Of a stretch of DNA of 64,000 nucleotides, positions 30,313-40,548 are shown piece by piece. The first letter of the stretch is position 1; each line of letters starts with the position of its first letter. The stretch is from Gracilaria domingensis. Lineage: Eukaryota; Rhodophyta; Florideophyceae; Gracilariales; Gracilariaceae. Location: positions 124,001 through 188,000 of the forward strand of contig VCMS01000074.1 of the NCBI GenBank assembly GCA_022539475.1, in the 5' to 3' direction. Position numbers and translations under genes: made by a program. The notes below the pieces were generated by a model. The model was not told the origin of the DNA. It saw only the letters and a list, made by a program, of their open reading frames with translations, and made no database searches.

Positions 30313-30444
30313 CGTGGGTTGTTGATGAAGACTGCGAACGAACCTTGGTTGACTTGAGGAAGAGCCGGTGCAGAGTTATCGCTAGAGTCGGGGGTGGTGC
30401 GAGATGGGTGATGAACGGCGACGTGAGCATTGCACGAGGGCTGT

Positions 30445-30452
30445 CCTTTATA
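30445..30452 (-). promoter_or_regulatory. TATA box of the three-repeat cysteine gene
   Basis: On the minus strand it reads TATAAAGG, 133 bases before the ATG at 30312. Confidence 0.5.
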
Positions 30453-32481
30453 CTCAATTTCTGGGAAGGGAATAGTACACTAGAGCTCGCTTGGTGTGGG
30501 AATTGAAGTGTATCCGTGTCTGCCACACAAATGCGCCCTGCCTTGTTAATGAACTAAGTTCAAAATGAATACACCTCTCGAAACGTTCGCCCAAATCAGC
30601 CCTCGTCAGCTGTTCGTTCTTGGTGACGAGAGCTTTTCCATCGCGATCGTCATAAGGAGGTGCCAGCATGTACTCGCTGCTTGACAGCAACAGAAAGACC
30701 TTTACCTCTGTCTGCCCGCCGCCCTCCGCCACTGGTTAGGCTAGACATGTGTGATTCTCCTTGTCGACATGGGTTCTTGCGTGTAGCGAGCTCAGACGCG
30801 AGCCCCATCCGAAGTCCGTGTTATGAAGCTGTGCAATCTGCAGTATGCCAGTATCAACTATTGTGGACGTTAGCGTTTGCATGTTAATCAGTTTTAGCGC
30901 GTACGGTTTTCTGCGTAGTCACTACGTGTACTAGATTGCGTCAGAGAGAACTGGCCCGACGGAAGGCGACCTGGCCTGTTGACAAGGCGTCTTGGCCAAA
31001 GTATCAAAGACAAGTCATTTTTGGAGAACCCTAGAACCCCAACTATCAGTGGCTCTAGTGGATCACCCAATGGGTGCTCTTCCCAACGCGCTGAAGAGCT
31101 TATACCTGATCGTAGTCGACAAGTGTATGATGCCAAGAGGTGTTTGGTGGCCAAATACAGCCCCCAAAGGGCCAGGCTGCTTGACGACGATGACGATGGA
31201 AACAGTTGTAGTTTGCGGAGAGGAGGATACTTTTGGCCGATCGCATCAGCATCTATGTTTCGCAGCTGCTTACGTACTTCTGGCATCTTGCCAGGCGCCT
31301 GTGCTGCTCTCAGCACCTGAGACGAGCACCTCGCCCTCCGAGATTTCCCAGCCTCTGAAGGCAAACCCCATACGTGTAACCAAGGGTAGATCTGACAACA
31401 GGTTATGCTGAAGCGCGAAGCCTAATTGACTGAATGAAGTTGCACATACCTGTAATTCAGAATTGTACAACTGTATGCTTTGCGGAAATTTTCCGAATTA
31501 GAATCCGAAAATGTAGTGTAAGACTTCTTGTGGGTTCACACCGATGTGAGTTCGCACCCATGTGCGCCGCACACTGTGCGGCTTCCGCTTCCATCTCATG
31601 GGGGCGTCTGGCCTTGATCCGAAAATTGGCAAGTTGCGGCGCCAAAATGGCAGATTACCGTGACCATGCTGATATGCTGAATGTTTTCGTTGACGTCAGG
31701 TTCCGAACTGAATCATGAATTCGACGAAGCCCTTTATTTGCATGTCAATTTAATTTGGTATTTGTTTGAAAACTTTTCGCAAGATTCAAGTGCCGAACCG
31801 CGACATTTCACGCAATCCGAACGTGTCACTGCTGGGAAACGGAGGCTGTGGTACAAGTGTACACGAGTGGGCGAGAACGCCTTGCGCGAGGTTTTTCGTT
31901 GGCGTCGTTCTCATTCATTCTTGCCTCCGCTTTATTCTCTCTTTCGGGCCTTCTGACAGACCAAGTTGACAAACACTTGGGCAGCAGGGCCGAGATTGCC
32001 TCAACTGCACCTCAAATAGAGTACATTTCGAGGAGCGAAAAGGCAGCGGAACGCTTGCGCTAACCTCCCGCTCTGCGCGCTAAGTCAGCTATCTGTTGCG
32101 GTTGGAGTGGTCCGTTTTGAAAACCTGATTCATTTTTTAAAACTTAAAAACTTTCATGCGAACAAGCCTGACAATTCCTGCCTGTGTTTAGCATGCAACT
32201 CACGGAGTCAAGGTGAGGCGTGCGAGATACAAGTGTGTGAGTAGGACATCAGGGACACGCGTTCTTCGTTGACCTTCACATCGTGGATCGCAGCGATCCG
32301 TGTCGATCGCGCGCACGGCCGTTACGATCACGGCCAGGAGCGCACACGCGGCGAGTCGCGCTCGAACGACATGGCGAACTAGAAACCTCGTGCCCCATCA
32401 CGGACCAAAGCCAAGCGGTCCTGGCGCCATCCTATCCAGAGGCCGGGGAAGCCGAGACGGTTTGCGACCCAATCGCCGTTC
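30453..32481. other. Intergenic stretch, possible decayed coding sequence
   Basis: Frames at 30454-30732 (minus), 30894-31364 (minus) and 30992-31411 (plus) overlap one another and show no domain or signal peptide. Nothing can be assigned. Short hairpins built from CACACC/GGTGTG-like pieces lie near 31538-31585. Confidence 0.35.
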
Positions 32482-32805
32482 TCAGCGCGGTCTACCAAAC
32501 TCCACGCTGCTATGCAAGAACACCGCGTCCTCCCCCAGCAGCGCATTCTCCTTCGTCAGCTGTCCAAATTGCGGAAGCAGGTATCGCACGTTTCCTTTCG
32601 ACGTGAGGTAGTCATCGATTTCCATCACAGTATCCGCCCTCACTTTGATGGACATCACGTTGATGATGGCCTTGTCGAGGTCAAATCGTTTCAGCATCTC
32701 AAGTTCATGCCCCACCACATCCAATCTCACAAAGTCTATCACTCTCAACCCGTTTCTCTCCAGCACGCTCTCCATCGTGGTGCAGCGCTCGGTCATCGTG
32801 GTCAA
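32482..32805 (-). pseudogene. C-terminal piece of an FkbM-type methyltransferase
   Basis: The peptide contains IDFVRLDVVGHELEMLKRF, closely following the FkbM family pattern I-D-x-x-K-I-D-V-E-G-x-E, where the SAM-binding fold delivers an acidic residue. The expected Glu after Val is Val here. The sequence continues with a plausible beta strand (INVMSIKV) and an aromatic-poor tail. FkbM enzymes O-methylate small molecules or sugars. The N-terminal half is absent in this frame, and nearby minus-strand frames at 32999-33369 are only weakly protein-like, so this is probably a remnant, or the last exon of a split gene. Confidence 0.5.
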
Positions 32806-33289
32806 CTGCCACCCTTTGTACTTCTGTACTTCAACCTCTCAAAGTTTTTGAATGTGTCTTCCACGGTACCGCCTATTTCATGCTGCTTGTATAGAGCTTT
32901 GCTATAAGAAGTACAGTATTTACCGTAAATTGAATTCTTTTTTGAACATGGCAAGTTTCTCGTTTCTCAAACCGGATCAACACGTTGTACACGCCGCTTC
33001 ATCGCACACGGCGACAACGCACATCTCGCACATTCGCCGTGCACTCCTGCGCCACACGCGCCTCACGGAGAATCACCGAGGAAAGCTCGTTGAAAAGATG
33101 ACCAGGTCTCGTCATGCTGCATGCATGACTCATGCACAAGTCAAGCCTCGCGGCTCGGTCCCCGCCTCGGAGCCGCTCAACAGCCACTGCACCGCTTCCA
33201 CGTCCTCCACTTGCGCCGATTCCCGCGACACTTGCAAGGGACTCGTCTCCCACGCTGCAGTCCGAAAAAAATTCCGCGCCTTCTCACTG

Positions 33290-33569
33290 TCGTCCTTCTC
33301 GCTGGCTGGCTGCGGGCCACTGCCGACCTGGCGCAGCGCCGCAATATGAGCAAACTGTCGCTGTGTCACTAATAATCGCTTCTCTGTGCTCGAAACAATG
33401 CGACTGTGCCTTTGTTTCTAGGTACAGGTCCTTGTCTTGTTTCGATGACAATCACTGCATCATGAAGAGCTGTGGAAGCCCGAACGACCAGCCCTCGACT
33501 AGATATGCTTGCAACCCGGACGCCCCTATCCATCTCCTACTCCTCCGACCCGCGGCGTTATGGCCCTAG
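33290..33569 (+). pseudogene. Decayed copy of the small secreted cysteine protein
   Basis: The peptide YEQTVAVSLIIASLCSKQCD and its continuation CIMKSCGSPNDQPSTRYAC align with the intact gene at 47834 (YELIIPVSQRIASPCSEQCE; CIIKSCGSPSDHP). Downstream, NPDAP matches the piece at 37179-37598. A signal-peptide-like segment (TVVLLAGWLRATADL) lies just upstream at about 33285-33330 in a different frame. This copy therefore bridges two pieces found elsewhere and shows what the ancestral gene looked like. The frame break and lost downstream cysteines indicate a pseudogene. Confidence 0.55.
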
Positions 33570-33981
33570 CAGATGAATGAGACCCAGATCGACTCCAGGT
33601 GCAATGTAGATGGCCTACTTCAGGTCTAAAAAATGTGTGCATGTCGTCTCCGATGGACCTGTGCTATTGTATATGGGCGTGCTAAGTGATGAACGAAGAG
33701 CATGTCGGGCAAACTTGCGATGTGCACTTTATTAGAATCCGGCTCCCGGCAATCGCAGAACGAAGAGGATGTCCGACGCCAGGGTCCGACGGCTGATCGT
33801 TGCAAGTTATTGGCCGGTTTTTGTTTGGAAAACAAGTATTTCAAACATAGAAATAGCAAATCACTGAAATTAAAACGTTTCTCACAATTTTCACGCGCAA
33901 TATAGTTTTCAGCAGTTTTTGTACCTATTCGCACTCTTCCTCGGAGTCCTGCTCTTTCCATTTCTCTTCAATCATTCGAAA

Positions 33982-36615
33982 TCACCGTTGCGCCTCAACA
34001 TGTTCTTCCATTACGGCCTTGCACCTGTCTTCAAACTCGCATACACCTCTGTAGGTTTCCAGAAGTCTCTCCTTTGATTTCTCCGGAAGAATGTTCGGAA
34101 CCGAAGCAATTTCATCTACCGTACCCGTTCGGCCTCGATGAGTAGTCTGCAGACGGCGTTGTTTTCTCTGATCGCTCTGCTCATTGTTGCGTTGTTCTGT
34201 TTGGTTGCCCTTAAGATGGCGCCGACGTGCTTGATTGCTGGACCTAACATTCTCCAGTAGCTGCATCATGAGTCGTTCTGTCTCGCTCACGCAAGAAGAT
34301 ATTCTCTCTACGTCGATAACTGAACGTTCTTCCTCCGTGTCCATCACAGACATATCCACCAGCAACACGTCTTGGCCTCCATCAACTGCGTACACAGAAT
34401 TCACAAATAATGTCTGTAGTTCGTGTCTTGAAGTACTGGACTCCATCGATTTCCAGTAAAAATGCGTTCTGTACTGCTCTGGGTCATCCTCGACAGGTAC
34501 CGAGACTTTGAATATCGCATTTCTATCACGTGGGCGAACAATTCCGATGGAGTGGAACTCTGAAAGTGAAGTTTTCATTTGCGCCACACGAACATTTCCG
34601 TCGGGGCTGGCAAACATGATCTGCAACGTTCCTGCACGAGAGTAATTACTTGTTGTCCAATATCCCCTATGTGCTGCGACTCGGCAAAGAAAACTTTTGA
34701 GCTCTGTCCCATCCATACTTGCCGTGAGTCCGCCATGAACCATGAAGCAGGCGACATCTCTCAGATTAACAAATTCATTGCAATTCACCTCGGTAGCAGA
34801 CCCAAATACTTCATCCACAAGAATCTGAACATCTTTCGTGCTTGAAGCTGCAATTCTTCTGGTTTCTTGAACAAATTCCCACCTGCTAGGTAGTCGCACT
34901 GAGAATTGTGGAGTGCTCCTCTCACCGGGGTTCGCTCCCAGAGAAAGATATCTAGTCAAGTAGTCGTAGAAGCCAAATGAAACCTTATCCTCCGAGTACC
35001 CCTCCAACCAAATTGTTCCGGCCAGGGTGTCTCGCATAGAAATGTAGTTTTCGTAATCTTCTCGTATGTATCGGTTCCATGAATCGAGGATTTGTAAAAA
35101 TCGCTTGGAAACTGCACTCTTGTCGCTATCTTTCGCAACCGCAGACCGGTACAATTTTGTCGTGAGGCCTCTATATATCCTTGGCACAAGGCAATCTGAA
35201 CGTGTTGCCCAACCCTCCAAGCCTTTTCGTAAAGAAGGATCTGTGCAAACTGCGTCCGAATCATTAGAAAAGCTGTACAAGAGCACCCACTTTTGCGAAA
35301 GATTCAATTCTATGCTGAAAAGATTCTTCACGTCTTCAAGAACACCCAACGCCTTGTTTGAGGGGTGTTTGTCCGCATGTGAGTATAGGATAGGATCGAA
35401 AGCCTTTCTATGCAGCAGGTAGCCTCTTCCATCTTCCACAGCCAAAACCGCCGTTCCCATCTCCATTCCACGCAAATATCCGAAGATAGCAGTCATCGAT
35501 TCATTAGCCCACCACGTAAACGACGTAAACATACAGAACGATCCCATGTAGTGGGACACTGTCTTCTGGTCGCAGTTCCAGATATCCTGAACATACATAT
35601 TCCATGCCGTGGCCTTCAAGAAAAACAACCGGTCGTCTGTGTGCATCGGCTTCTCCGCACATTGTAGGCCCTTGGGAACATGCGCAAACTCGTTCATTAT
35701 CGACAATATTTCCAAGTTATCCACTCCCTTGATCTCATCAAAGATGGGAAGGGTAGAGACAGCTTTCATGTTCACAAGTACGGAAACTGCCCATTTCTTC
35801 ATTTGTAGGTAGTCGTCTTTCCAGTACCCCATGTCTTTTGGCCAGTATCCACTTAAAATCATTCCGGCAATGCTTCGTATGACTCTTTCCAAGTCTCTTT
35901 GCACGATTGCATGTCCAGGAATCCCATAAATTGCATCATGGACTTCCACAGTGCCACTTCCCAGTCTGCCCAAAGAACGTTCGGCTTTCAGCCACACACG
36001 CGATTCTAAGACTTCATCCGAGATATAAGATGAAAGTTTGAGCACTGGAAGACATGCATACGGTAGTAGACCTGCATTGTACCAACCCAAAGAGTTCTTT
36101 CCTTCACCCTTCAATCTAGTGGCAATGATTTGGTCGCACCAAAGAATGACATATTGAATACCTTGTATCTTTGAGCATGCCTTCACGACATTCACAAGGG
36201 CTTCCTGATCAATATCTGACATCTTCGCCGTGCGTGATTCTCCTTTCCTCTTCCACTCGTCCTTTTCTACATGCTTGTACGAAACAGCATACATGTACGT
36301 TTCAGAGAGGTTGAGGAGGGCTTCGACACTTCCCTCAAAGCAGCAAGCCCTGTCTCTTCTTTCCCATTCGGAGATAACATTACGCGCATCCTCACGTGTT
36401 GTGCGAATCCTTCGAGAGAGGCCAAGTTTGACAACCTGCACGCCTTTTGATCCGAGGTTAGTATACAAATTGCTGAGGCCAAAAAGTAGTGAGCTTTTCG
36501 TCTTCCGAAATCTTGCAAGCCGATCGCACACATCTTGAAAATTCTCGTTCATTTTGCTTCCTTGAACGAAAGCTGATGTTATTACACGCTTCTCACGGTC
36601 CTGCATGTTCGGCAA
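33982..36615 (-). CDS. Large protein with possible HET-like N-terminal domain
   Basis: An intact 877 codon frame, the longest in the window. Met22 (position 36552) is an alternative start. Residues 105-215 follow the outline of fungal HET domains: a strand YMYAVSYKHV where HET has Y-x-A-L-S-Y-x-W-G, then GIQYVILWCDQI where HET has Y-L-W-I-D-x-x-C-I-x-Q, a Trp/Tyr segment (LGWYNAGLLPYA), and SRVWLKAERSL where HET has the R-x-W-T-x-Q-E box. HET domains are TIR-related and drive cell death in fungi. The remaining 660 residues contain Trp-rich segments and a basic Gln/Arg-rich tail and match nothing recognised. It lacks a signal peptide and is probably intracellular. The HET assignment is by pattern only. 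Confidence 0.7.
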   Translation of the reverse strand: MPNMQDREKRVITSAFVQGSKMNENFQDVCDRLARFRKTKSSLLFGLSNLYTNLGSKGVQVVKLGLSRRIRTTREDARNVISEWERRDRACCFEGSVEALLNLSETYMYAVSYKHVEKDEWKRKGESRTAKMSDIDQEALVNVVKACSKIQGIQYVILWCDQIIATRLKGEGKNSLGWYNAGLLPYACLPVLKLSSYISDEVLESRVWLKAERSLGRLGSGTVEVHDAIYGIPGHAIVQRDLERVIRSIAGMILSGYWPKDMGYWKDDYLQMKKWAVSVLVNMKAVSTLPIFDEIKGVDNLEILSIMNEFAHVPKGLQCAEKPMHTDDRLFFLKATAWNMYVQDIWNCDQKTVSHYMGSFCMFTSFTWWANESMTAIFGYLRGMEMGTAVLAVEDGRGYLLHRKAFDPILYSHADKHPSNKALGVLEDVKNLFSIELNLSQKWVLLYSFSNDSDAVCTDPSLRKGLEGWATRSDCLVPRIYRGLTTKLYRSAVAKDSDKSAVSKRFLQILDSWNRYIREDYENYISMRDTLAGTIWLEGYSEDKVSFGFYDYLTRYLSLGANPGERSTPQFSVRLPSRWEFVQETRRIAASSTKDVQILVDEVFGSATEVNCNEFVNLRDVACFMVHGGLTASMDGTELKSFLCRVAAHRGYWTTSNYSRAGTLQIMFASPDGNVRVAQMKTSLSEFHSIGIVRPRDRNAIFKVSVPVEDDPEQYRTHFYWKSMESSTSRHELQTLFVNSVYAVDGGQDVLLVDMSVMDTEEERSVIDVERISSCVSETERLMMQLLENVRSSNQARRRHLKGNQTEQRNNEQSDQRKQRRLQTTHRGRTGTVDEIASVPNILPEKSKERLLETYRGVCEFEDRCKAVMEEHVEAQR

Positions 36616-37178
36616 TTGGGCTGGTAGAGATATCGAATGAGTACTGTATCATGAATAGGTGCGGCGTACGAACGGTGGTAGAGGAGACTGTTCTGCCACA
36701 GGGAGAACAGTCGCCTCTACCCTGTCGCGATGAACTGAGGTACATGGTATATGCATACTCTCAGGAGGAACGAACACAACTTGCTGAACAGAGAGCGTTG
36801 GGCTCATTTTGTAGGCATGGGTCATGCACGATGGCCAATAAAGTTTGGTGGAAACGCAAGTAAAAACGGCATGTTTACAGTATTGGTCTGGCCAGAGAGG
36901 ACACATGTACCAAGCGTACATGTGTGCTCGTCGAGGACACTTGTACACTTGGTACGTCCGCGTGAGGTCAAACTGCCTGTTCGCTCGAAATGAAAGTGCG
37001 ACATAAGACGAGTGGTTTGGTGTCTGTTTAAACTCCTGGATATCCCTGACGGACCAAAGGTGCTTTGGGTAGCCGGTCGAACGCACCATCGCCATCTCTA
37101 TCTGTAGTACAAGTTTTCCGAAATGCTTGAAGTCTGGCATTCGATACCCATAAACATTTTTCAAAAAATGCAAAAACA
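36616..37178. other. Intergenic stretch with long hairpin
   Basis: A hairpin at 36677-36721 has 18 bp arms with one mismatch and a 9 base loop. No supported gene. Confidence 0.45.
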
Positions 37179-37598
37179 GTGCAACGCTTTTCGCACCCAC
37201 CTCTCTGCTTGGCATGCGGAATGCGCCAAGCAGAGACGTCTTCCGGTCGTTACAGATGCACGCGCAACCCGGACGCGCCCACGCCGTCGCCCACGCCGTC
37301 CAGCTGCGCCGTCAGGGCGCTCGGCGACGAGCACGATCTAGAGCGCTTTGAGGTGCAGTGCGAGTGCCCCAGCTCCGGGCTGCGCAGCGTGTTCCGCTCG
37401 TCGCCGCTGGACGTGCACTACTGCATGAGGGCGTGCTACATGATGGGCGACGAGTACCGGCAGGCGTGCGATGCGTACGACCGCTCTGGCGACAGCAGCA
37501 CCAGGCACATCGGGCTGGTGTTTGAGAGAGTCGGGCGCACGTGCTGCGAGCACAAGTGCGGCGGAGTGTATGGCCGGCGCACTTGCAACCGCGCGTGA
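37179..37598 (+). pseudogene. C-terminal part of a cysteine-rich secreted protein
   Basis: From about 37249 the peptide reads YRCTRNPDAPTPSPTPSSC and continues with CECPSSG, CMRACYMMGDEYRQACDAY and CCEHKCGGVYGRRTCNRA to a stop. The start matches the 33.3 kb copy. The natural 5' half (signal peptide and first cysteines, as at 47834) is missing; a foldback of CTCTGCTTGGC arms at about 37202-37234 occupies its place. It may be a real 3' exon if spliced to a distant first exon; otherwise it is a fragment. The codon bias is strongly GC-rich at third positions, unlike the neighbours. Confidence 0.5.
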
Positions 37599-38560
37599 CG
37601 TGGAAGACGAGTATCGAACAAAGCAAATGTGTGCAGCTGTAATTGTCAAACCGATTCCTCGCGCATCTTGCTCGCGCAGAGCGGGCATCCTCGAGTCTCG
37701 GTGCGCTACACGGGAGTGGAAGAACGAGAGCGACTGCTTCTGCTTGATGTTCCACACCGACTTTCGAATCGAGAGCGAAGTGTGCAACGTGAGTTTGCAG
37801 TTCCGGGCCGGCCCGTCGACTTGGCATATGTATTGAGGACTATCAGGCTGATGGTATCAGCCGGAGAGCAAACTTTACTCTCGCATCTATTACTGTCAAG
37901 TGACAGGTTACTACCGTAAAGAAAGCAACACCAGGGCCAGCATGCGGCCATGTAGCACCGAAACATCGACTCATGAAGGCCAGCGATTTTGCACAACCCC
38001 TCTCGAGGGCTGGGCCAACCGAGTTGTTTGGCCCAGCCGACAGGTTGCCCACACTCATCCGAAAACTGATGATAAATGCTGCACTCACTCTCGATGCCAA
38101 GCCGTTCAATCCCAGTGTCGGACAGCCCACGCCGACCTCGCGCTCCGCCACCGGCCCACTGGCGTCGATGTCAATTACGTGATGCAGTCGCAGCTCATCA
38201 TTTATGGCCTCGTACAAATCAGCGTGCTGATGGGCCTACAATACTGCTCATCAGTACTATTGTAGGCCCGTTGTTTGATGCCATTTTCTTGGGCCATGCC
38301 CAATCCATTACACGAACAACACTTTCATTCCCACCTGAACAAAACCATCTTCGCCAATAAAGTTTTCCGTCGGGGCCAAATTCTGTAGCATAGTATCCAC
38401 TTCCTGCCCGTTCCAGTCATTCTTCGTCCTCTTGAATGAGAGCGTTTCTTGCGAGGAACTTGACTCACCGCCAGACGCCTTAAACAGCGAATGCAACAGA
38501 ATCTTTGCAAGTTTGGTTTTCAGGACTTTCTCTGCCCCGGCGGCGTTCCCAAATCTCTCT
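37478..38560. repeat. Segmental duplication, copy 1
   Basis: This stretch is repeated at 41129-42420. It spans the end of the cysteine-rich fragment, about 700 bp of intergenic DNA with two shared hairpins, and the last exon region of the ankyrin gene. Confidence 0.8.
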
Positions 38561-40488
38561 CGAAGCTCTCGCGGCTCGGGCTGAAGCTTCGTGATTGGGT
38601 ACTTCTTACGCAGCTCGTGATACGATTTAACAAACGCGTCCACATCAAGCAAACAGGTGGTGTGATCCATTTGTTCCATGACAACCTCTTCTATAACATC
38701 GACGTCCAAGCTTGCATCCATACCAGCTTGTCTGAGTTGGTGCTCTAGTGCGTGCCGCAGCTCGGTTTTCGCCACCTTAACAGTGATGGTTTGTTTGTCC
38801 GCGGGAGATGCAGGCGCAACTGAACGAAATCTAAGGTGTAGCTTGGTGTCGATTTCGTCGTCTACTGCTTCGCCAGAGTGATGAGAATCCGCAAGCTCTT
38901 CTATCTCTACGGCAAGACGCTGCTGTAGATTCGGAAGCGTCTTGAAATCAGTCTGTTCCACCACAGCCTCCACGCGTTTGCGCGCAACCGGATCCAGCTT
39001 GCTGATGTACTGGTCACTCGTGATCACGGAAACGGTTCGGAAGTGGCTGATGTCCACTGCCATGACTTCGTTGACCGCGGTAGAAGCGCCTGAGCTGAAT
39101 TGTTCCACACTGAAGCCAAAGGCAACCTCAGCGGCGGCAAAAGAAGCGCCGGCAAGCATGTCGCCAACAATGGGGATCATAGAGAGAGAGAAGCCCAGTA
39201 CACCGGCAATGGTGCGGTTGCGCTGCTGCTTTTGAAGCAGCCCGTGCAGCTCCTGAAGACTGGCGGCCATGTTTTTCATATCAGAGAGCATTTGCTGCTG
39301 TCCGTTGCACAGTTGCTCGAATCGTGCTGCAGCTTGATTCGTCCACTGCTCCAGCGCACCGACGCGATGGTGCAGCACATTGATCTCGCGCGCGACGGAA
39401 ACGAGCGCGGACTGCATCTCCAGGCGCAGGTCGCGGATCTCGGAGCGCAGATCGGCGACCACCTTGACAAGCACGGCGTTTCCATCGCGAATGAAACGCT
39501 GGCGCTCGGCGTACGACAGCAGCCCGGACAGCCAGAACTTGTGCTCGTTGCTGAGAGCGAATTTGGTGACGGGCAGGTACACGTTCTCGAGCAGATAGTC
39601 GCGGCTGCCGCCAAAGGTAGCGATTTGCGAGCGCGAGAGAACACGCTGGCGCACGGCGAGCAGCAGCAGGTGGTGCGCGAGCACAAAGTGGGAGAAGGAG
39701 GTGATGTGGTGGGCTTTGAGCGCGGCGAGCAGCTGCGGCGGAGTGATGTCGGCGGTTTTGGCGTGGAGCCAAAGCTGCTGCAGTGCAGTGAGTGGCGGCG
39801 GACTCGGTGGAGACGGCGGGGGCGGGGGGGAGCTGAGTTGCTGGATCAAGGGGCTGTCGCGCGGCAAGAGCGACAGCGGCGTCTCGCCGGCGTTGTTCTG
39901 TGCGCGCGGGTCGGCGCCGGCGCGCCACAGCGCCAGCGCGGCCGGCTCATGATTCTTTTTGGCAGCGGCGTGAAGCGGCGTGTCGCCCTTTGCTGTTGTG
40001 CGGTGCACATCGGCGCCGCGCGCCAGCAGCGCGTCCACCACCACCACGTGGCGCGCCTCTGCGGCCTTGTGCAACGCAGTCCAGCCATTTGAGGCAACCG
40101 CGTTCACATCGGCGCCGCGCGCCAGCAGCGCTTCCACCACCGCCACGTGGCCATAAATTGCGGCCTTGTGCAACGCAGTCCAGCCATTTGAGGTGGCCGC
40201 GTTCACATCGGCGCCGCGCGCCAGCAGCGCTTCCACCACCGCCACGTGGCCATTACATGCGGCATTGTGCAACGCAGTCTTGCCAAATGAGTCGGTTGCG
40301 TTCATATCGGCGCCGCGTGCCAGCAGCGCTTCCACGATGGCTACGTGGCCTTTCGTTGCGGCCCAGTGCAACGCAGTCTCGCCATATGAGTTGGTCGCGT
40401 TCACATCGGCGCCGATCGCCAGCAGCGTCTGCACGCGACCCAAATCGCCTACTTTCGCCTCATCACGCAGCTCGTCGTTGAAGCCCAT
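38308..40488 (-). CDS. Ankyrin repeat protein with coiled coil and hydrophobic glycine-rich segment
   Basis: The predicted protein has 726 residues from the ATG at 40488 (MGFNDELRDEAKVGDL). An upstream Met at 40590 is rejected because a TATA box (40536-40543) lies between. About six to seven ankyrin repeats come first (33 residues, e.g. GHVAVVEALLARGADVNA), then a polyproline linker, a helical middle region, a coiled coil around DLRLEMQSALVSV to LHGLLQKQQ, and a hydrophobic Gly/Ala-rich stretch VLGFSLSMIPIVGDMLAGAS followed by FAAAEVAFGF. The C-terminus (KTKLAKILLHSLF to KVLFV) is unique and is found again in two fragments nearby. The order resembles receptor-type proteins with a membrane-inserting segment; the function is unknown. 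Confidence 0.8.
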   Translation of the reverse strand: MGFNDELRDEAKVGDLGRVQTLLAIGADVNATNSYGETALHWAATKGHVAIVEALLARGADMNATDSFGKTALHNAACNGHVAVVEALLARGADVNAATSNGWTALHKAAIYGHVAVVEALLARGADVNAVASNGWTALHKAAEARHVVVVDALLARGADVHRTTAKGDTPLHAAAKKNHEPAALALWRAGADPRAQNNAGETPLSLLPRDSPLIQQLSSPPPPPSPPSPPPLTALQQLWLHAKTADITPPQLLAALKAHHITSFSHFVLAHHLLLLAVRQRVLSRSQIATFGGSRDYLLENVYLPVTKFALSNEHKFWLSGLLSYAERQRFIRDGNAVLVKVVADLRSEIRDLRLEMQSALVSVAREINVLHHRVGALEQWTNQAAARFEQLCNGQQQMLSDMKNMAASLQELHGLLQKQQRNRTIAGVLGFSLSMIPIVGDMLAGASFAAAEVAFGFSVEQFSSGASTAVNEVMAVDISHFRTVSVITSDQYISKLDPVARKRVEAVVEQTDFKTLPNLQQRLAVEIEELADSHHSGEAVDDEIDTKLHLRFRSVAPASPADKQTITVKVAKTELRHALEHQLRQAGMDASLDVDVIEEVVMEQMDHTTCLLDVDAFVKSYHELRKKYPITKLQPEPRELRERFGNAAGAEKVLKTKLAKILLHSLFKASGGESSSSQETLSFKRTKNDWNGQEVDTMLQNLAPTENFIGEDGFVQVGMKVLFV

Positions 40489-40535
40489 CGCGGCCGCCGC
40501 GCACGATGCGCACGCTGCACTCCGGTGCAGCCGCA

Positions 40536-40543
40536 CTTTTATA
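40536..40543 (-). promoter_or_regulatory. TATA box of the ankyrin gene
   Basis: On the minus strand it reads TATAAAAG, 48 bases before the ATG at 40488. It lies inside the longer open frame and decides the start. Confidence 0.65.
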
Positions 40544-40548
40544 CCCAC

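Noticed and set aside
30894-31411. Opposing open frames of 139-156 residues.
   Set aside because: They overlap on both strands and neither shows a domain, a signal peptide or conservation.
39100-40092. Long plus-strand open frame over the ankyrin gene.
   Set aside because: It is a shadow: the minus strand has clear ankyrin repeats and a TATA box, and the plus frame has no recognisable domain.
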